DNA of 64,000 nucleotides from Microbacterium sp. MYb72. Lineage in GTDB: Bacteria; Actinomycetota; Actinomycetes; Actinomycetales; Microbacteriaceae. A program made the position numbers and the translations under genes. The notes beneath the pieces are model-generated. The model had not been told where the DNA came from and searched no databases. It was given only the letters and a program-made list of their open reading frames with translations. The DNA lies in the NCBI RefSeq assembly GCF_002979415.1, contig NZ_PCOT01000022.1, positions 1-64,000 on the forward strand, in the 5' to 3' direction. Numbering within the stretch: the first letter of the stretch is position 1; the number at the start of each line of letters is the position of its first letter. Shown piece after piece: positions 45,153 through 56,014 of this stretch.

Positions 45153-46601
45153 TTACTCCGCGGAGTCGTCGCGCAGGTGCGCGATGTGGGCCTCGTGGCG
45201 GGAGATGTGGTTCGGAGACCTGCGCACGAAGATCCATGCCACGACGAGCAGCGCGAACCAGATCGGCGTCACCGCCAGCGCGGTCAGCGTATCGGGCTGC
45301 GTGGTCAGCGCCCACAGGATGAACACGAAGAACGCGAGCACCACGTAGGGCATGAACAGACCGCCCGGCATGCGGAACACCGAGGCCGCGGCCTTCTCCT
45401 TGCGCGTGCGGCGGTAGACGATGTAGCTGATCAGGAAGATCGTCCACACGAACATGAAGCACACGGCCGAGACCGTGGTCACCATGTCGAAGGCGGTGCC
45501 GATGTCCTTGCCTGCGTACAGCAGCACGACGCCCGACAGCAGCAGGATGCAGGAGAGGAACAGCGCGTTCTGCGGCACCTTGCGCGACGACAGGCGGCCG
45601 AAGATCTGCGGGGCGTCGCCGTCCTGCGCGAGGCCGAACACCATGCGCGAGGTGGAGTAGATGCCCGAGTTCGCGCTCGACATGGCCGAGGTCAGCACGA
45701 CGAGGTTCACGACCGTCGCGGCGATGCCGAGGCCCGCGAGGGCGAACATGGCGATGAAGGGGCTCTCGCCCGCGACGTACTCGGTCCAGGGGGTCACGGC
45801 CATGAGCACGATGAGCGCGCCCACGTAGAACAGCAGCACGCGGATCGGGATGGCGTTGATCGCCTTCGGCAGGTTGCGCGTCGGGTCCTTCGTCTCGGCC
45901 GCGGCCGTGCCGACGAGCTCGATGCCGACGAACGCGAAGACGGCGATCTGGAAGCCGGCGACGAAGCCCATGAAGCCGTGCGGGAACATGCCGCCGTGGT
46001 CCCACAGGTTCGCGAACGATGCGGTGCCGGCGTCGTGCTGGAAGCCGGTGAAGATCATCACGAGGCCCGTGATGATGAGCGCGACGATCGCGACGATCTT
46101 GATGAGCGCGAACCAGAACTCCATCTCGCCGAAGGCGGCGACCGTGGGCAGGTTCAGCGCGAGCAGGATGATGATGACGAGCAGGCCGGGGATCCACAAC
46201 GGGATGCCGGGGATGAGCGCATCCGTGTACCCGGCGATCGCGATGACGTCGGCGACGCCGGTGACCACCCAGCAGAACCAATAGGTCCACCCGGTGAAGA
46301 AGCCCGCCCAGGGGCCGAGGAGGTCGCTGGCGAAGTCGCTGAACGACTTGTACTTGAGGTTCGACAGCAGCAGCTCGCCCATCGCCCGCATGACGAAGAA
46401 CAGCATGAAGCCGATGATCATGTAGACGAAGATGACCGACGGGCCCGCGACCGAGATGGTCTTGCCGCTGCCCATGAACAGGCCGGTGCCGATCGCCCCG
46501 CCGATCGCGAGCAGTTGGATGTGGCGGTTGCTCAGCGCCCGCCGCAGGTGCTCCTCCTCGCCGGTGCCCTTCGTGGTGCCCCCTGAGTGCTGATTCGTCA
46601 C
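45153..46601 (-). CDS. cycA: D-serine/D-alanine/glycine transporter
   Basis: 482 residues, twelve helices, with long stretches like E. coli CycA: GGAIGTGLFMGSGKTISVAGPS, FFVMRAMGELLLSNLKYKSF, GPWAGFFTGWTYWFCWVV and FGEMEFWFALIKIVAIVAL. It imports D-alanine, D-serine and glycine by proton symport (known for E. coli). The gap before it contains inverted repeat element 2. Confidence 0.9.
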   Translation of the reverse strand: MTNQHSGGTTKGTGEEEHLRRALSNRHIQLLAIGGAIGTGLFMGSGKTISVAGPSVIFVYMIIGFMLFFVMRAMGELLLSNLKYKSFSDFASDLLGPWAGFFTGWTYWFCWVVTGVADVIAIAGYTDALIPGIPLWIPGLLVIIILLALNLPTVAAFGEMEFWFALIKIVAIVALIITGLVMIFTGFQHDAGTASFANLWDHGGMFPHGFMGFVAGFQIAVFAFVGIELVGTAAAETKDPTRNLPKAINAIPIRVLLFYVGALIVLMAVTPWTEYVAGESPFIAMFALAGLGIAATVVNLVVLTSAMSSANSGIYSTSRMVFGLAQDGDAPQIFGRLSSRKVPQNALFLSCILLLSGVVLLYAGKDIGTAFDMVTTVSAVCFMFVWTIFLISYIVYRRTRKEKAAASVFRMPGGLFMPYVVLAFFVFILWALTTQPDTLTALAVTPIWFALLVVAWIFVRRSPNHISRHEAHIAHLRDDSAE

Positions 46602-46687
46602 TGTGATCCTCCGGTCGTCGTCGACTGCGCCCGCGCGCGGGCACGGTGTGCAGGCTAGTGCACGCGGATGCCGTCGCCCGGACGATC

Positions 46688-46858
46688 CGCGGAGGGTCAG
46701 CCGGATCGGCGTCGGGGCCGTGACCGCGCGCGAGGCCGTCCAGAACTCCGGAGATCCGCCGACCGTCGGACGGGCCGGACCCGATTCGGCGGGCGCCGAC
46801 GCGGGCGCCGCCCGAGATCTCCGGAGTTCTGGACGCGCGGAGGGTCAGCCGGATCGGC
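46688..46858. repeat. inverted-repeat element, copy 2, with 23-base flanking duplication
   Basis: Arms GTCCAGAACTCCGGAGATC (46738-46756) and its exact complement (46816-46834), 59 bases apart. A 23-base sequence starting CGCGGAGGGTCAGCCGGATC is present identically at 46688-46710 and 46836-46858, outside the arms. The second copy runs into the stop codon of the GntR gene. This is the layout expected of a non-autonomous insertion with a target duplication. Confidence 0.75.
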
Positions 46859-47655
46859 TACTTCGCGACGAGCGTGGTCTCGAAGCTGTACATGTCGGGG
46901 CGGTAGCAGTGGTGGCCGTACTCGATGGCCCTGCCGGAGTCGTCGAAGGCGATGCGCTCCATCGTGAGCACGGGGCCGCCGTCGTCGATGTCGAGCAGTG
47001 CGCTCTCGTCTCCCTCGGCGCGCCGGGCGCCGATCTTCTGCTTGGCGATCCGGATCGTCACGCCCCGGGCGCGGAGGATCTGGTAGAGCCCGCGGGTGCC
47101 GAGGTCGTCGGTGGTGATGTCGCGGAACTCGCGGGGGAGGTAGTTCTCCAGCACGGCCACCGGCATCCCGTCGGTGCTGCGCTGGCGGCGGATGTAGACG
47201 ACGTCCTCGCCGACCGGCACGCCGAGTCCCACGGCGACGGCGTCGGTCGCGGGGACGACCTCGTGTGCGAGCACGCGGGTGCCGGGCTCGTGGTGGGAGC
47301 CCTGCAGATCTTCGTAGAGGCTGGTCAGCTCGACCTGGCGGGTGACCTGTCCCTGCACGACCTGCGTGCCGATGCCGCGGCGGCGGACGAGCAGTCCCTT
47401 GTCGACGACCTCCTGGATCGCGCGACGCACGGTGGGGCGGGAGAGGCCGAGTCGCTGGGCGATCGCGATCTCGTTCTCCAGGCGGGCGCCGGCGGGGATG
47501 GCGCCGGAGTGGATGGCCCCTTCGAGGCGGCTGGAGACCTGGTAGTACAGCGGCACGGGGCCGGTGCGGTCGAGGTCGGCGAACAGCTCGTCCGGCCAAT
47601 GGGGCTCGTCGCCGGCCATCGTTCCCTCCCCGGCCCGCGTGGTCGCGGGGTCCAT
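46858..47655 (-). CDS. iolR: GntR/HutC-type regulator, probable inositol repressor
   Basis: 265 residues. The winged helix is LENEIAIAQRLGLSRPTVRRAIQEVVDKGLLVRRRGIGT; the rest is a UTRA effector domain ending with typical FETTLVAK. It is divergent from iolC. In C. glutamicum the GntR-type IolR gene has the same position. A second start (MAGDEPH, 47619) is equally possible. The name is inferred from position. Confidence 0.82.
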   Translation of the reverse strand: MDPATTRAGEGTMAGDEPHWPDELFADLDRTGPVPLYYQVSSRLEGAIHSGAIPAGARLENEIAIAQRLGLSRPTVRRAIQEVVDKGLLVRRRGIGTQVVQGQVTRQVELTSLYEDLQGSHHEPGTRVLAHEVVPATDAVAVGLGVPVGEDVVYIRRQRSTDGMPVAVLENYLPREFRDITTDDLGTRGLYQILRARGVTIRIAKQKIGARRAEGDESALLDIDDGGPVLTMERIAFDDSGRAIEYGHHCYRPDMYSFETTLVAK

Positions 47656-47698
47656 GTTCCGACAATCTTACGTCCGCAACTTCAGCGGGCGGGATCTC

Positions 47699-47733
47699 TT
47701 GCGCGAACACACCTATGTGCTATTGTTAGGACA
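47699..47733 (+). promoter_or_regulatory. iolC promoter with probable IolR site
   Basis: TTGCGC at 47699-47704 and TATTGT at 47721-47726 are separated by 16 bases. TGTTAGGACA at 47724-47733, whose complement is TGTCCTAACA, matches the remembered C. glutamicum IolR consensus KGWCHTRACA at every position, and overlaps the -10 element. Confidence 0.6.
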
Positions 47734-47780
47734 TTCGAGCATCGAAGCGGATGCCGACGTACAGAGAGGTGTTCGCGCGC

Positions 47781-48737
47781 ATGACCGAGACGCAGGACGC
47801 ACCCGAGATCATCGCCTTCGGACGCCTCGGAGTGGACCTCTATCCGCTGCAGAGCGGGGTCGGCCTCGAAGACGTGACGAGCTTCGGCAAGTACCTCGGC
47901 GGCAGCGCGGCCAACGTGAGCGTCGCCGTGGCGCGGCACGGGCGCCGCTCGGCCCTCGTCTCGCGCGTGGGCGACGATCCCTTCGGCCGCTACCTGCTCC
48001 GTGAGCTCGACCGCCTCGGCGTCGACCCCTCCGGCGTGGCCGTCGATCCGCTGCTGAAGACGCCCCTGACGTTTTGCGAGATCTTCCCGCCCGACGACTT
48101 CCCGCTGTACTTCTACCGCGACCCGAAGGCGCCCGATCTGAATCTCGACGCCGACCAGATCGACCTCGACGCCGTGCGTGCGACCGATCTCCTCTGGCTC
48201 ACGGTCACCGGCCTCAGCCAGGAGCCCAGCCGCTCCGCCCATCTCGCGGCGCTCGCTGCCAGGGGGCGCGCTCGGCACACGGTGCTCGACCTCGACTACC
48301 GTCCGATGTTCTGGAGCGATCCGGCCGCGGCGTCCGCGCAGGTGGATGCCGTGCTCGACGCCGTGACCGTGGCCGTGGGCAACCGCGAGGAGTGCGAGAT
48401 CGCCGTCGGCGAGACCGACCCGCACCGCGCAGCCGACGCGCTGCTCGACCGCGGCATCGAGCTCGCAATCGTGAAGCAGGGGCCCAAGGGCGTGCTCGCC
48501 AAGACCCGAGACGAGACCGTCGAGGTGCCCCCGCTGGTCATCGACGTCGTCAACGGCCTCGGCGCCGGCGACGCGTTCGGCGGCGCCCTGTGCCACGGCC
48601 TGCTGAGCGGGTGGGAGCTCGAGCGGATCATCCGCTTCGCGAACGCGGCGGGGGCGATCGTCGCCTCGCGCCTGGAGTGCTCGACGGCCATGCCCACGAC
48701 GGCGGAGGTCGACGAGGCGATGGCAGGGGGGAACTGA
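47781..48737 (+). CDS. iolC: 5-dehydro-2-deoxygluconokinase
   Basis: 318-residue PfkB-family kinase; phosphorylates 5-dehydro-2-deoxygluconate to its 6-phosphate. PfkB signs: YLGGSAANVSVAVARHGRRS near the N-terminus and the anion-hole GAGDAFGGA near residue 260 with the catalytic Asp. RDPKAPDLNLD is typical of IolC. ATG 47781 is preferred for the AGAGAGG upstream. First gene of the iol operon. Confidence 0.9.
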   Translation: MTETQDAPEIIAFGRLGVDLYPLQSGVGLEDVTSFGKYLGGSAANVSVAVARHGRRSALVSRVGDDPFGRYLLRELDRLGVDPSGVAVDPLLKTPLTFCEIFPPDDFPLYFYRDPKAPDLNLDADQIDLDAVRATDLLWLTVTGLSQEPSRSAHLAALAARGRARHTVLDLDYRPMFWSDPAAASAQVDAVLDAVTVAVGNREECEIAVGETDPHRAADALLDRGIELAIVKQGPKGVLAKTRDETVEVPPLVIDVVNGLGAGDAFGGALCHGLLSGWELERIIRFANAAGAIVASRLECSTAMPTTAEVDEAMAGGN

Positions 48738-48738
48738 C

Positions 48739-49635
48739 ATGGGCATCCTGACGGCATCCGACTTCGCGCGGCTGCGGGAGATCCGCTCGCGGCGTCCGCA
48801 CGAGATCACCGAGGCGCTGCGGGCGCGCACGCGGCGCGAGATCCTGGGCGCCGACGACCGCATGTTCATCGTCGCCGCCGACCACCCGGCCAGGGGCGCG
48901 CTCGCGGTGGGACCGGACGCGACGGCCATGGCCGACAGGTACGACCTGCTCGACCGGCTCGCCACGGCTCTCTCACGACCGGGCGTCGACGGCGTGCTCG
49001 GGACCCCCGACATCATCGACGACCTCGCCGCTCTCGGCCTGCTCGACGGAAAGGTCGTGGTGGGCTCGATGAACCGCGGCGGCCTCCGCTCGGCGACCTT
49101 CGAGATGGACGACCGCTTCACGGCCTACGACGTGCCGAGCCTCGTCGACTCCGGGCTCGACTTCGCGAAGACGCTCATGCGCATCAACTTCGACGACGAG
49201 GGCACCTCGGCGACGCTCGAGGCGACCGCCCACGCCGTCACGCAGGCCGCCGCCGCTCGACTGCCCATCATGCTGGAGCCGTTCGTGAGCCAGTGGAAGG
49301 ACGGGCATGTCGTCAACGACCTGACGCCGGATGCCGTCATCCGCTCGATCGCGATCGCCGCTGGTCTCGGCGGCAGCAGCGCGTACACGTGGATGAAGCT
49401 GCCCGTCGTGGCCGACATGGAGCGAGTGATGGCAGCGACGACCATGCCGACCGTGCTGCTCGGCGGCGACTCTCCCGACGACCCCGACGAGACCTTCGCC
49501 GCCTGGGAGGACGCGATGTCGCTCCCCGGCGTGCGGGGCCTCACCGCCGGTCGCACCCTGCTCTACCCGCCCGACGGCGATGTCGCCGCGGCCGTCGACA
49601 TCGCGGCCCGACTCGTCCACCCCACGCTGATCTGA
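48739..49635 (+). CDS. Cgl0159-type (beta/alpha)8 aldolase-like protein
   Basis: 298 residues with a probable TIM-barrel fold: MFIVAADHPARGALAVG, then VVVGSMNRGGLRSATFE and a Lys in TLMRINFDDEG and WMKLPV. The same family is found in the C. glutamicum iol cluster next to iolC. It is probably the enzyme that splits 2-deoxy-5-keto-gluconate-6-phosphate, the step IolJ performs in Bacillus (inference from fold and position). It starts one base after iolC's stop. Confidence 0.82.
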   Translation: MGILTASDFARLREIRSRRPHEITEALRARTRREILGADDRMFIVAADHPARGALAVGPDATAMADRYDLLDRLATALSRPGVDGVLGTPDIIDDLAALGLLDGKVVVGSMNRGGLRSATFEMDDRFTAYDVPSLVDSGLDFAKTLMRINFDDEGTSATLEATAHAVTQAAAARLPIMLEPFVSQWKDGHVVNDLTPDAVIRSIAIAAGLGGSSAYTWMKLPVVADMERVMAATTMPTVLLGGDSPDDPDETFAAWEDAMSLPGVRGLTAGRTLLYPPDGDVAAAVDIAARLVHPTLI

Positions 49636-49644
49636 GGAGCCCGC

Positions 49645-51183
<1,539 letters not shown>

Positions 51184-51190
51184 GGCGCGC

Positions 51191-52129
51191 ATGAACGACG
51201 AGACCGGATGGTTCCATCGCCGCGGCGCGCTCGCCGGCGAGGGGTGGGAGAGCGTCGTCGACGACGGCATCCCCGGCTGGCAGTACACGGGTCTGCGCGT
51301 GGGCGTGCTGACCGAGGGCGAGTCCCTCGCGCTGGACGGCGGCGGGCAGGAGCGCATCGTCGTGCCGCTCGCCGGGAGCTTCACGGTGGAGGTCGTCGAG
51401 CGGGGGTCCGCGTCGACCGTGGAGCTCGCGGGCCGCGCGTCGGTCTTCGACGGTCCGACCGACGTGCTCTACCTCTCCGCCGATGCGACGGCGATCGTGC
51501 GGGGGAGCGGCAGGGTCGCCGTCGCCTCGTCGCCGACGACCGAGGTCCGGCCGACCAGACGCATCGCGGCGGCAGAGACCCCCGTCGAGCTCCGCGGGGC
51601 GGGTGCGTCGAGCCGTCAGGTGCACAACTTCGGCACCCCGCAGGCGCTGGATGCCGCCCGGCTCATCGTGTGCGAGGTCATCACGCCGGCAGGCAACTGG
51701 TCGTCGTACCCTCCGCACAAGCACGACGAGCACGTGCCCGGTCACGAGTCGCGGCTCGAGGAGATCTACTACTTCGAGGCGGCTCGCGCCGACCGGTCGG
51801 CGCAGGGGGCGGATGCCGCCTTCGGGCTGTTCAGCACCTACTCCTCTCCCGCCGGCGACATCGAGATCGACGCGATGGTCCGCACGGGCGACATCGCCCT
51901 CGTGCCGTTCGGCTACCACGGCCCTGCGGTCGCCGCCCCCGGCTATGACCTGTACTACCTGAACGTGATGGCGGGGCCGGACCCCGAGCGCGAGTGGCTG
52001 ATCAGCGACGACCCCGCGCACGCGTGGGTGCGCGACGGGTGGGCCTCGCAGCCGATCGACCCGCGCCTGCCCTTCCCCGAGGGCGCATCGGCGCACGACG
52101 ACGAGCACGACGAAGGAGGGCCGCGATGA
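51191..52129 (+). CDS. iolB: 5-deoxy-glucuronate isomerase
   Basis: 312-residue bicupin. Metal ligands are likely in WSSYPPHKHDEHVPGHESRLEEIYYFE (several His and Glu), a hallmark of IolB/KduI. Converts 5-deoxy-glucuronate to 5-dehydro-2-deoxy-gluconate. ATG 51191; stop overlaps iolD (ATGA). Confidence 0.92.
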   Translation: MNDETGWFHRRGALAGEGWESVVDDGIPGWQYTGLRVGVLTEGESLALDGGGQERIVVPLAGSFTVEVVERGSASTVELAGRASVFDGPTDVLYLSADATAIVRGSGRVAVASSPTTEVRPTRRIAAAETPVELRGAGASSRQVHNFGTPQALDAARLIVCEVITPAGNWSSYPPHKHDEHVPGHESRLEEIYYFEAARADRSAQGADAAFGLFSTYSSPAGDIEIDAMVRTGDIALVPFGYHGPAVAAPGYDLYYLNVMAGPDPEREWLISDDPAHAWVRDGWASQPIDPRLPFPEGASAHDDEHDEGGPR

Positions 52130-54051
52130 CGGCGACCAGGAGGATGTCGGTCAGCCAGGCGCTGGTCGGGTTCCTTGCGAATCAGTGGACGGTCGACGGG
52201 GAGATCCGCGAACGGACGATCCCCGGCGTGTTCGGCATCTTCGGACACGGCAACGTCGCCGGCATCGGCCAGGCGCTGCGCCAGCTCGATGTCGAGAGCC
52301 CCGGTATCATGCCGTACCACCAGGCCCGCAACGAGCAGGCGATGGTGCACCAGTCCGTCGGCTTCGCGCGGATGCACCGCCGCAGGGCGACGTTCGCCTC
52401 CGCGGCATCCGTCGGCCCCGGCGCGACCAACATGCTCACCGGCGCCGCGCTCGCCACGACGAACCGGCTGCCGGCGCTGCTGCTGCCGAGCGACACCTTC
52501 GCGACGCGCGTGGCCGACCCGGTGCTGCAGCAGCTGGAGCAGCCGTGGGACATCGGGCTCACCGTCAACGACGCGTTCCGTCCGCTCTCGCGCTTCTTCG
52601 ACCGCGTGCAGCGGCCGGAGCAGCTGTTCTCCATCGCGCTGAACGCCCTCCGCGTGCTCGTCGACCCCGCCGAGACCGGCGCTGTCACGATCGCGCTGCC
52701 GGAGGACGTGCAGGCCGAGAGCGTCGACGTGCCGCTGTCGTTCCTCGCCGAGCGCGAGTGGCACGTGCGCCGGCCCGTCCCCGAACGCGGTGCGCTGGAG
52801 CGGGCCGTGCGGGCGATCCGCGCCGCGAAGCGCCCGTTCATCGTCGCGGGCGGCGGCGTGATCTACTCGGGCGCAGAGGAGCAGTTGCGCGCCTTCGTCG
52901 AGGCCACCGGCATCCCCGTCGGCACGACGCAGGCCGGCGGCGGCAGCCTCGCCTGGGACCACCCGCAGTACCTCGGCGGAGTCGGGGCCACGGGCTCGAC
53001 CGCAGCGAACCGGCTCGCCGCCGAGGCCGACGTCGTGATCGGCATCGGCACGCGCTACAGCGACTTCACCACGGGGTCGCGCACGGCGTTCCAGCATCCG
53101 GGTGTCGAGTTCGTCAACATCAACGTCGCCGCGTTCGACGCGTACAAGCACGGCACGCAGCTGCCGGTGATCGCTGACGCCCGCGAGACGCTGGTCGCGC
53201 TCGCAGAGGCGCTGCCCGTCCGGATCGTGAGCGATGAGCACGCCACCCGCATCGCGGGGGAGAAGGCGGAGTGGGATGCCGCGGTCGACGCCGCCTTCAC
53301 GCCATCGGGGCTGGAGCGGCCCGGCCAGCCGGAGATCATCGGCGCCGTCCAGGCGGCTACCGACCCGGAGGACGTGATCGTCCAGGCCGCGGGTTCCCTG
53401 CCCGGCGACCTGCACAAGCTCTGGCGCGTGCGCGACCCACTCGGCTATCACGTCGAGTACGCGTTCTCGTGCATGGGGTACGAGATCGCCGGCGGACTCG
53501 GCGCCAAGCGCGGCGCCCTCGCATCCGGCTCCGACCGCGACGTGGTCGTGATGGTGGGAGACGGCTCGTACCTGATGCTGAGCTCCGAGCTCGCCACGGT
53601 CGTCGCCGAGGGCATCAAGCTCATCATCGTGATCGTGCAGAACCACGGCTATGCCTCGATCGGCCACCTGTCGGAGACCGTCGGCTCGGAACGGTTCGGC
53701 ACGCGCTACCGGATGCAGGACGATCCGGCGCACGCCGAGCGGCTGCTGCCGGTCGACCTCGCCATGAACGCTCGCAGCTACGGGCTGCACGTCGTGGAGA
53801 TCCCGGCGACGGCATCCGCGATCGACGACCTGTCGGCCGCGCTCGCCGCAGCGAAGGCCTCGCCGCGGTCGACCGTGATCCACATCGAGAGCGACCCGCT
53901 GCTCTACGCCCCCGACGGGGAGGGCTGGTGGGATGTGCCGGTGCCGGAGGAGGCGTCGCTGCCGACGACCCGTCGCGCGCGCCGCGAGTACGAACAGCGC
54001 CGGACGGCGCAGCGCCCGCTGCTGGGCGCGGAAGACGGAGGAGAGGCATGA
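52126..54051 (+). CDS. iolD: 3D-(3,5/4)-trihydroxycyclohexane-1,2-dione hydrolase
   Basis: 641-residue thiamine-diphosphate enzyme that opens the inositol ring. The conserved Glu70 is in HQARNEQAMVHQ; the diphosphate/Mg motif is VVMVGDGSYLML and later NHGYASIGHLSETVG. SAASVGPGATNMLTGAALAT is typical of IolD. GAAGGAGG precedes the ATG. Confidence 0.95.
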   Translation: MTATRRMSVSQALVGFLANQWTVDGEIRERTIPGVFGIFGHGNVAGIGQALRQLDVESPGIMPYHQARNEQAMVHQSVGFARMHRRRATFASAASVGPGATNMLTGAALATTNRLPALLLPSDTFATRVADPVLQQLEQPWDIGLTVNDAFRPLSRFFDRVQRPEQLFSIALNALRVLVDPAETGAVTIALPEDVQAESVDVPLSFLAEREWHVRRPVPERGALERAVRAIRAAKRPFIVAGGGVIYSGAEEQLRAFVEATGIPVGTTQAGGGSLAWDHPQYLGGVGATGSTAANRLAAEADVVIGIGTRYSDFTTGSRTAFQHPGVEFVNINVAAFDAYKHGTQLPVIADARETLVALAEALPVRIVSDEHATRIAGEKAEWDAAVDAAFTPSGLERPGQPEIIGAVQAATDPEDVIVQAAGSLPGDLHKLWRVRDPLGYHVEYAFSCMGYEIAGGLGAKRGALASGSDRDVVVMVGDGSYLMLSSELATVVAEGIKLIIVIVQNHGYASIGHLSETVGSERFGTRYRMQDDPAHAERLLPVDLAMNARSYGLHVVEIPATASAIDDLSAALAAAKASPRSTVIHIESDPLLYAPDGEGWWDVPVPEEASLPTTRRARREYEQRRTAQRPLLGAEDGGEA

Positions 54052-54965
54052 AGGCGACGGTGGCCGGCGCCCCGGTGAGCTTCGGCGTGTTCGAGCTGAC
54101 CCCGGAGGGCGCCGAGACGATCAGCCCCGACGACCTGCTGGCGACGCTCGCCGAGTCGGGCTACCGCGGCGTGGACCTGGGCCCGTCCGGCTTCTTCGGG
54201 CAGGGCGCGCGGCTGCGGGAGCGGCTGCGGAGTCACGGGCTGGAGCTCGCCGGAGGCTGGGTGCAGCTGCCCTTCTCCGACGACGACGCGTTCGAGGCGG
54301 CGCTGCCGGAGCTGCACGAGGCACTGCGGGCGTTCTCCGACGCCGCGGAGGACGGTCCCGAGCGGCTGCCGCTGCCCACGCTCGCCGACGGAGGCTCGAG
54401 CATCCGCCAGGGTGCGCCGGGTCGGGGAGGCGAGGTCGACCCGCTCGCCGAGGCCGCGTGGGGAAGGCTGCTCGCGAACACCGAGCGCGCCGCGGCCATC
54501 GTGCGCGCAGCCGGCTTCGAGCCGACCTTCCACCACCACGCCGGCACGTTCGTGGAGTCTCCCGACGAGATCGACCGGTTCCTCGCGAACGTCGACGTCG
54601 ACCTCACCCTCGACACCGGGCACCTCTTCATCGCCGGGGGAGACCCGCTCGACGCCGTGCGCCGCTGGGGTGACCGCATCAACCACCTGCACCTGAAGGA
54701 CGTCGACCTCGGCGAGCTGACGCGCGTGCTCTCCGCCGGCGGCGGGATGCGCGAGGTCTGGTCGTCGGGTTCGTTCGTCGCGTTCGGCGCGGGCGACATC
54801 GACCTCGCCGCCGTGATGGATGCCGTCGACGAGCGCGGTTTCGACGGCTGGATCGTCGTCGAGCAGGACGTGCTGAACGGCCCCGACGTCTCCCTCTCCG
54901 AGTTCCGCGCCGCGCGCGGGGCCGACCAGATCCGCAACCGCGAGGCGCTGCGCCCCTGGGCGTGA
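54048..54965 (+). CDS. iolE: myo-inosose-2 dehydratase
   Basis: 305-residue TIM-barrel (xylose-isomerase-like) lyase that dehydrates 2-keto-myo-inositol. Metal-binding clues: HHHAGTFVE, DTGHLFIAGGDP and HLHLKDVDLGEL, as in IolE. Overlaps iolD by four bases. Confidence 0.93.
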   Translation: MKATVAGAPVSFGVFELTPEGAETISPDDLLATLAESGYRGVDLGPSGFFGQGARLRERLRSHGLELAGGWVQLPFSDDDAFEAALPELHEALRAFSDAAEDGPERLPLPTLADGGSSIRQGAPGRGGEVDPLAEAAWGRLLANTERAAAIVRAAGFEPTFHHHAGTFVESPDEIDRFLANVDVDLTLDTGHLFIAGGDPLDAVRRWGDRINHLHLKDVDLGELTRVLSAGGGMREVWSSGSFVAFGAGDIDLAAVMDAVDERGFDGWIVVEQDVLNGPDVSLSEFRAARGADQIRNREALRPWA

Positions 54966-55003
54966 CCCCTTCTCCCCGACCCCTCTCCCCGAAGGACCGC
55001 ACG

Positions 55004-56014
55004 ATGTCACACGCTCCCCTCCGCTTCGGCCTGATCGGCACCGGACGCATCGGCCAGGTGCACGCCGCGAGCATCGCCGCCGACCCCGACGCGCAGCTCT
55101 CCTGGGTCGCCGATCCCTTCGTCGACGGCGCGCGCCGCGTCGCGGCGACGTACGGCGGCACGGCGACCGACACCCCCGACGAGGTGTTCGCCTCGGGGGA
55201 GGTCGACGCGATCCTCATCGCCTCGCCGACGCCGACGCACGTCGACCTCATCGCACGGGCGGTGGATGCCGGCATCCCCGTGCTCTGCGAGAAGCCGATC
55301 GACCTCGACATCGCGCGGGTCGAGGCGCTGCGTCCCCGGGTCGCGTCGGCCGGGGTGCCGGTGGCTCTCGGCTTCAACCGCCGCTTCGACCCCGCGTTCG
55401 CGTCGGCCAGGGCCCGCGTCGCCGCGGGTGAGATCGGCGCCCTCGAACAGCTCACGATCATCAGCCGCGACCCCTCGGCTCCGCCCGCCGACTACGTCGC
55501 CGTCTCCGGCGGGATCTTCCGCGACATGACGATCCACGACTTCGACATGGCGCGGTTCTTCCTGCCCGAGATCGTCGAGGTCTCGGCATCCGGGTCGACG
55601 ACCTTCGACGCCGGCGCCGCCCACCACGGCGACTTCGACACCGCCGTGACCACCCTGCGCGCAGCATCCGGAGCCCTCGTCACGATCGTCAACTCACGGC
55701 ACAGCGCCGTCGGCTACGACCAGCGCATCGAGGCCTTCGGCGGCACCGGGATGCTGCAGGTCGCGAACGCGCCGACCAGCCTCGTCAGCCTGTCGACCGC
55801 GGATGCCGTCGAGGCGAAGCCTCCGTACGAGCCGTTCTTCCTGGAGCGCTACGCCGCCGCCTACGCCGCGGAGCTGCACGAGTTCATCCTGCTCGCCCGC
55901 GGAGAGGAGTCGACGAGCCCGACGTTCGAGGACGGCCGCGCGGCGCTGATCCTCGCCGACGCCGCGCAGCGTTCGGCGACCGAGCGCGTCGTCGTGCCGG
56001 TCGACCTGCGATGA
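55004..56014 (+). CDS. iolG: inositol 2-dehydrogenase
   Basis: 336-residue NAD-dependent Gfo/Idh/MocA enzyme. Rossmann motif GLIGTGRIGQVHA, catalytic Lys in CEKPIDLD, and GGIFRDMTIHDFDMARF with Asp and His, as in IolG. It carries out the first step. ATG 55004 is chosen for GAAGGA upstream; an ATG at 54962 would overlap iolE. The last residues overlap the next gene. Confidence 0.9.
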   Translation: MSHAPLRFGLIGTGRIGQVHAASIAADPDAQLSWVADPFVDGARRVAATYGGTATDTPDEVFASGEVDAILIASPTPTHVDLIARAVDAGIPVLCEKPIDLDIARVEALRPRVASAGVPVALGFNRRFDPAFASARARVAAGEIGALEQLTIISRDPSAPPADYVAVSGGIFRDMTIHDFDMARFFLPEIVEVSASGSTTFDAGAAHHGDFDTAVTTLRAASGALVTIVNSRHSAVGYDQRIEAFGGTGMLQVANAPTSLVSLSTADAVEAKPPYEPFFLERYAAAYAAELHEFILLARGEESTSPTFEDGRAALILADAAQRSATERVVVPVDLR

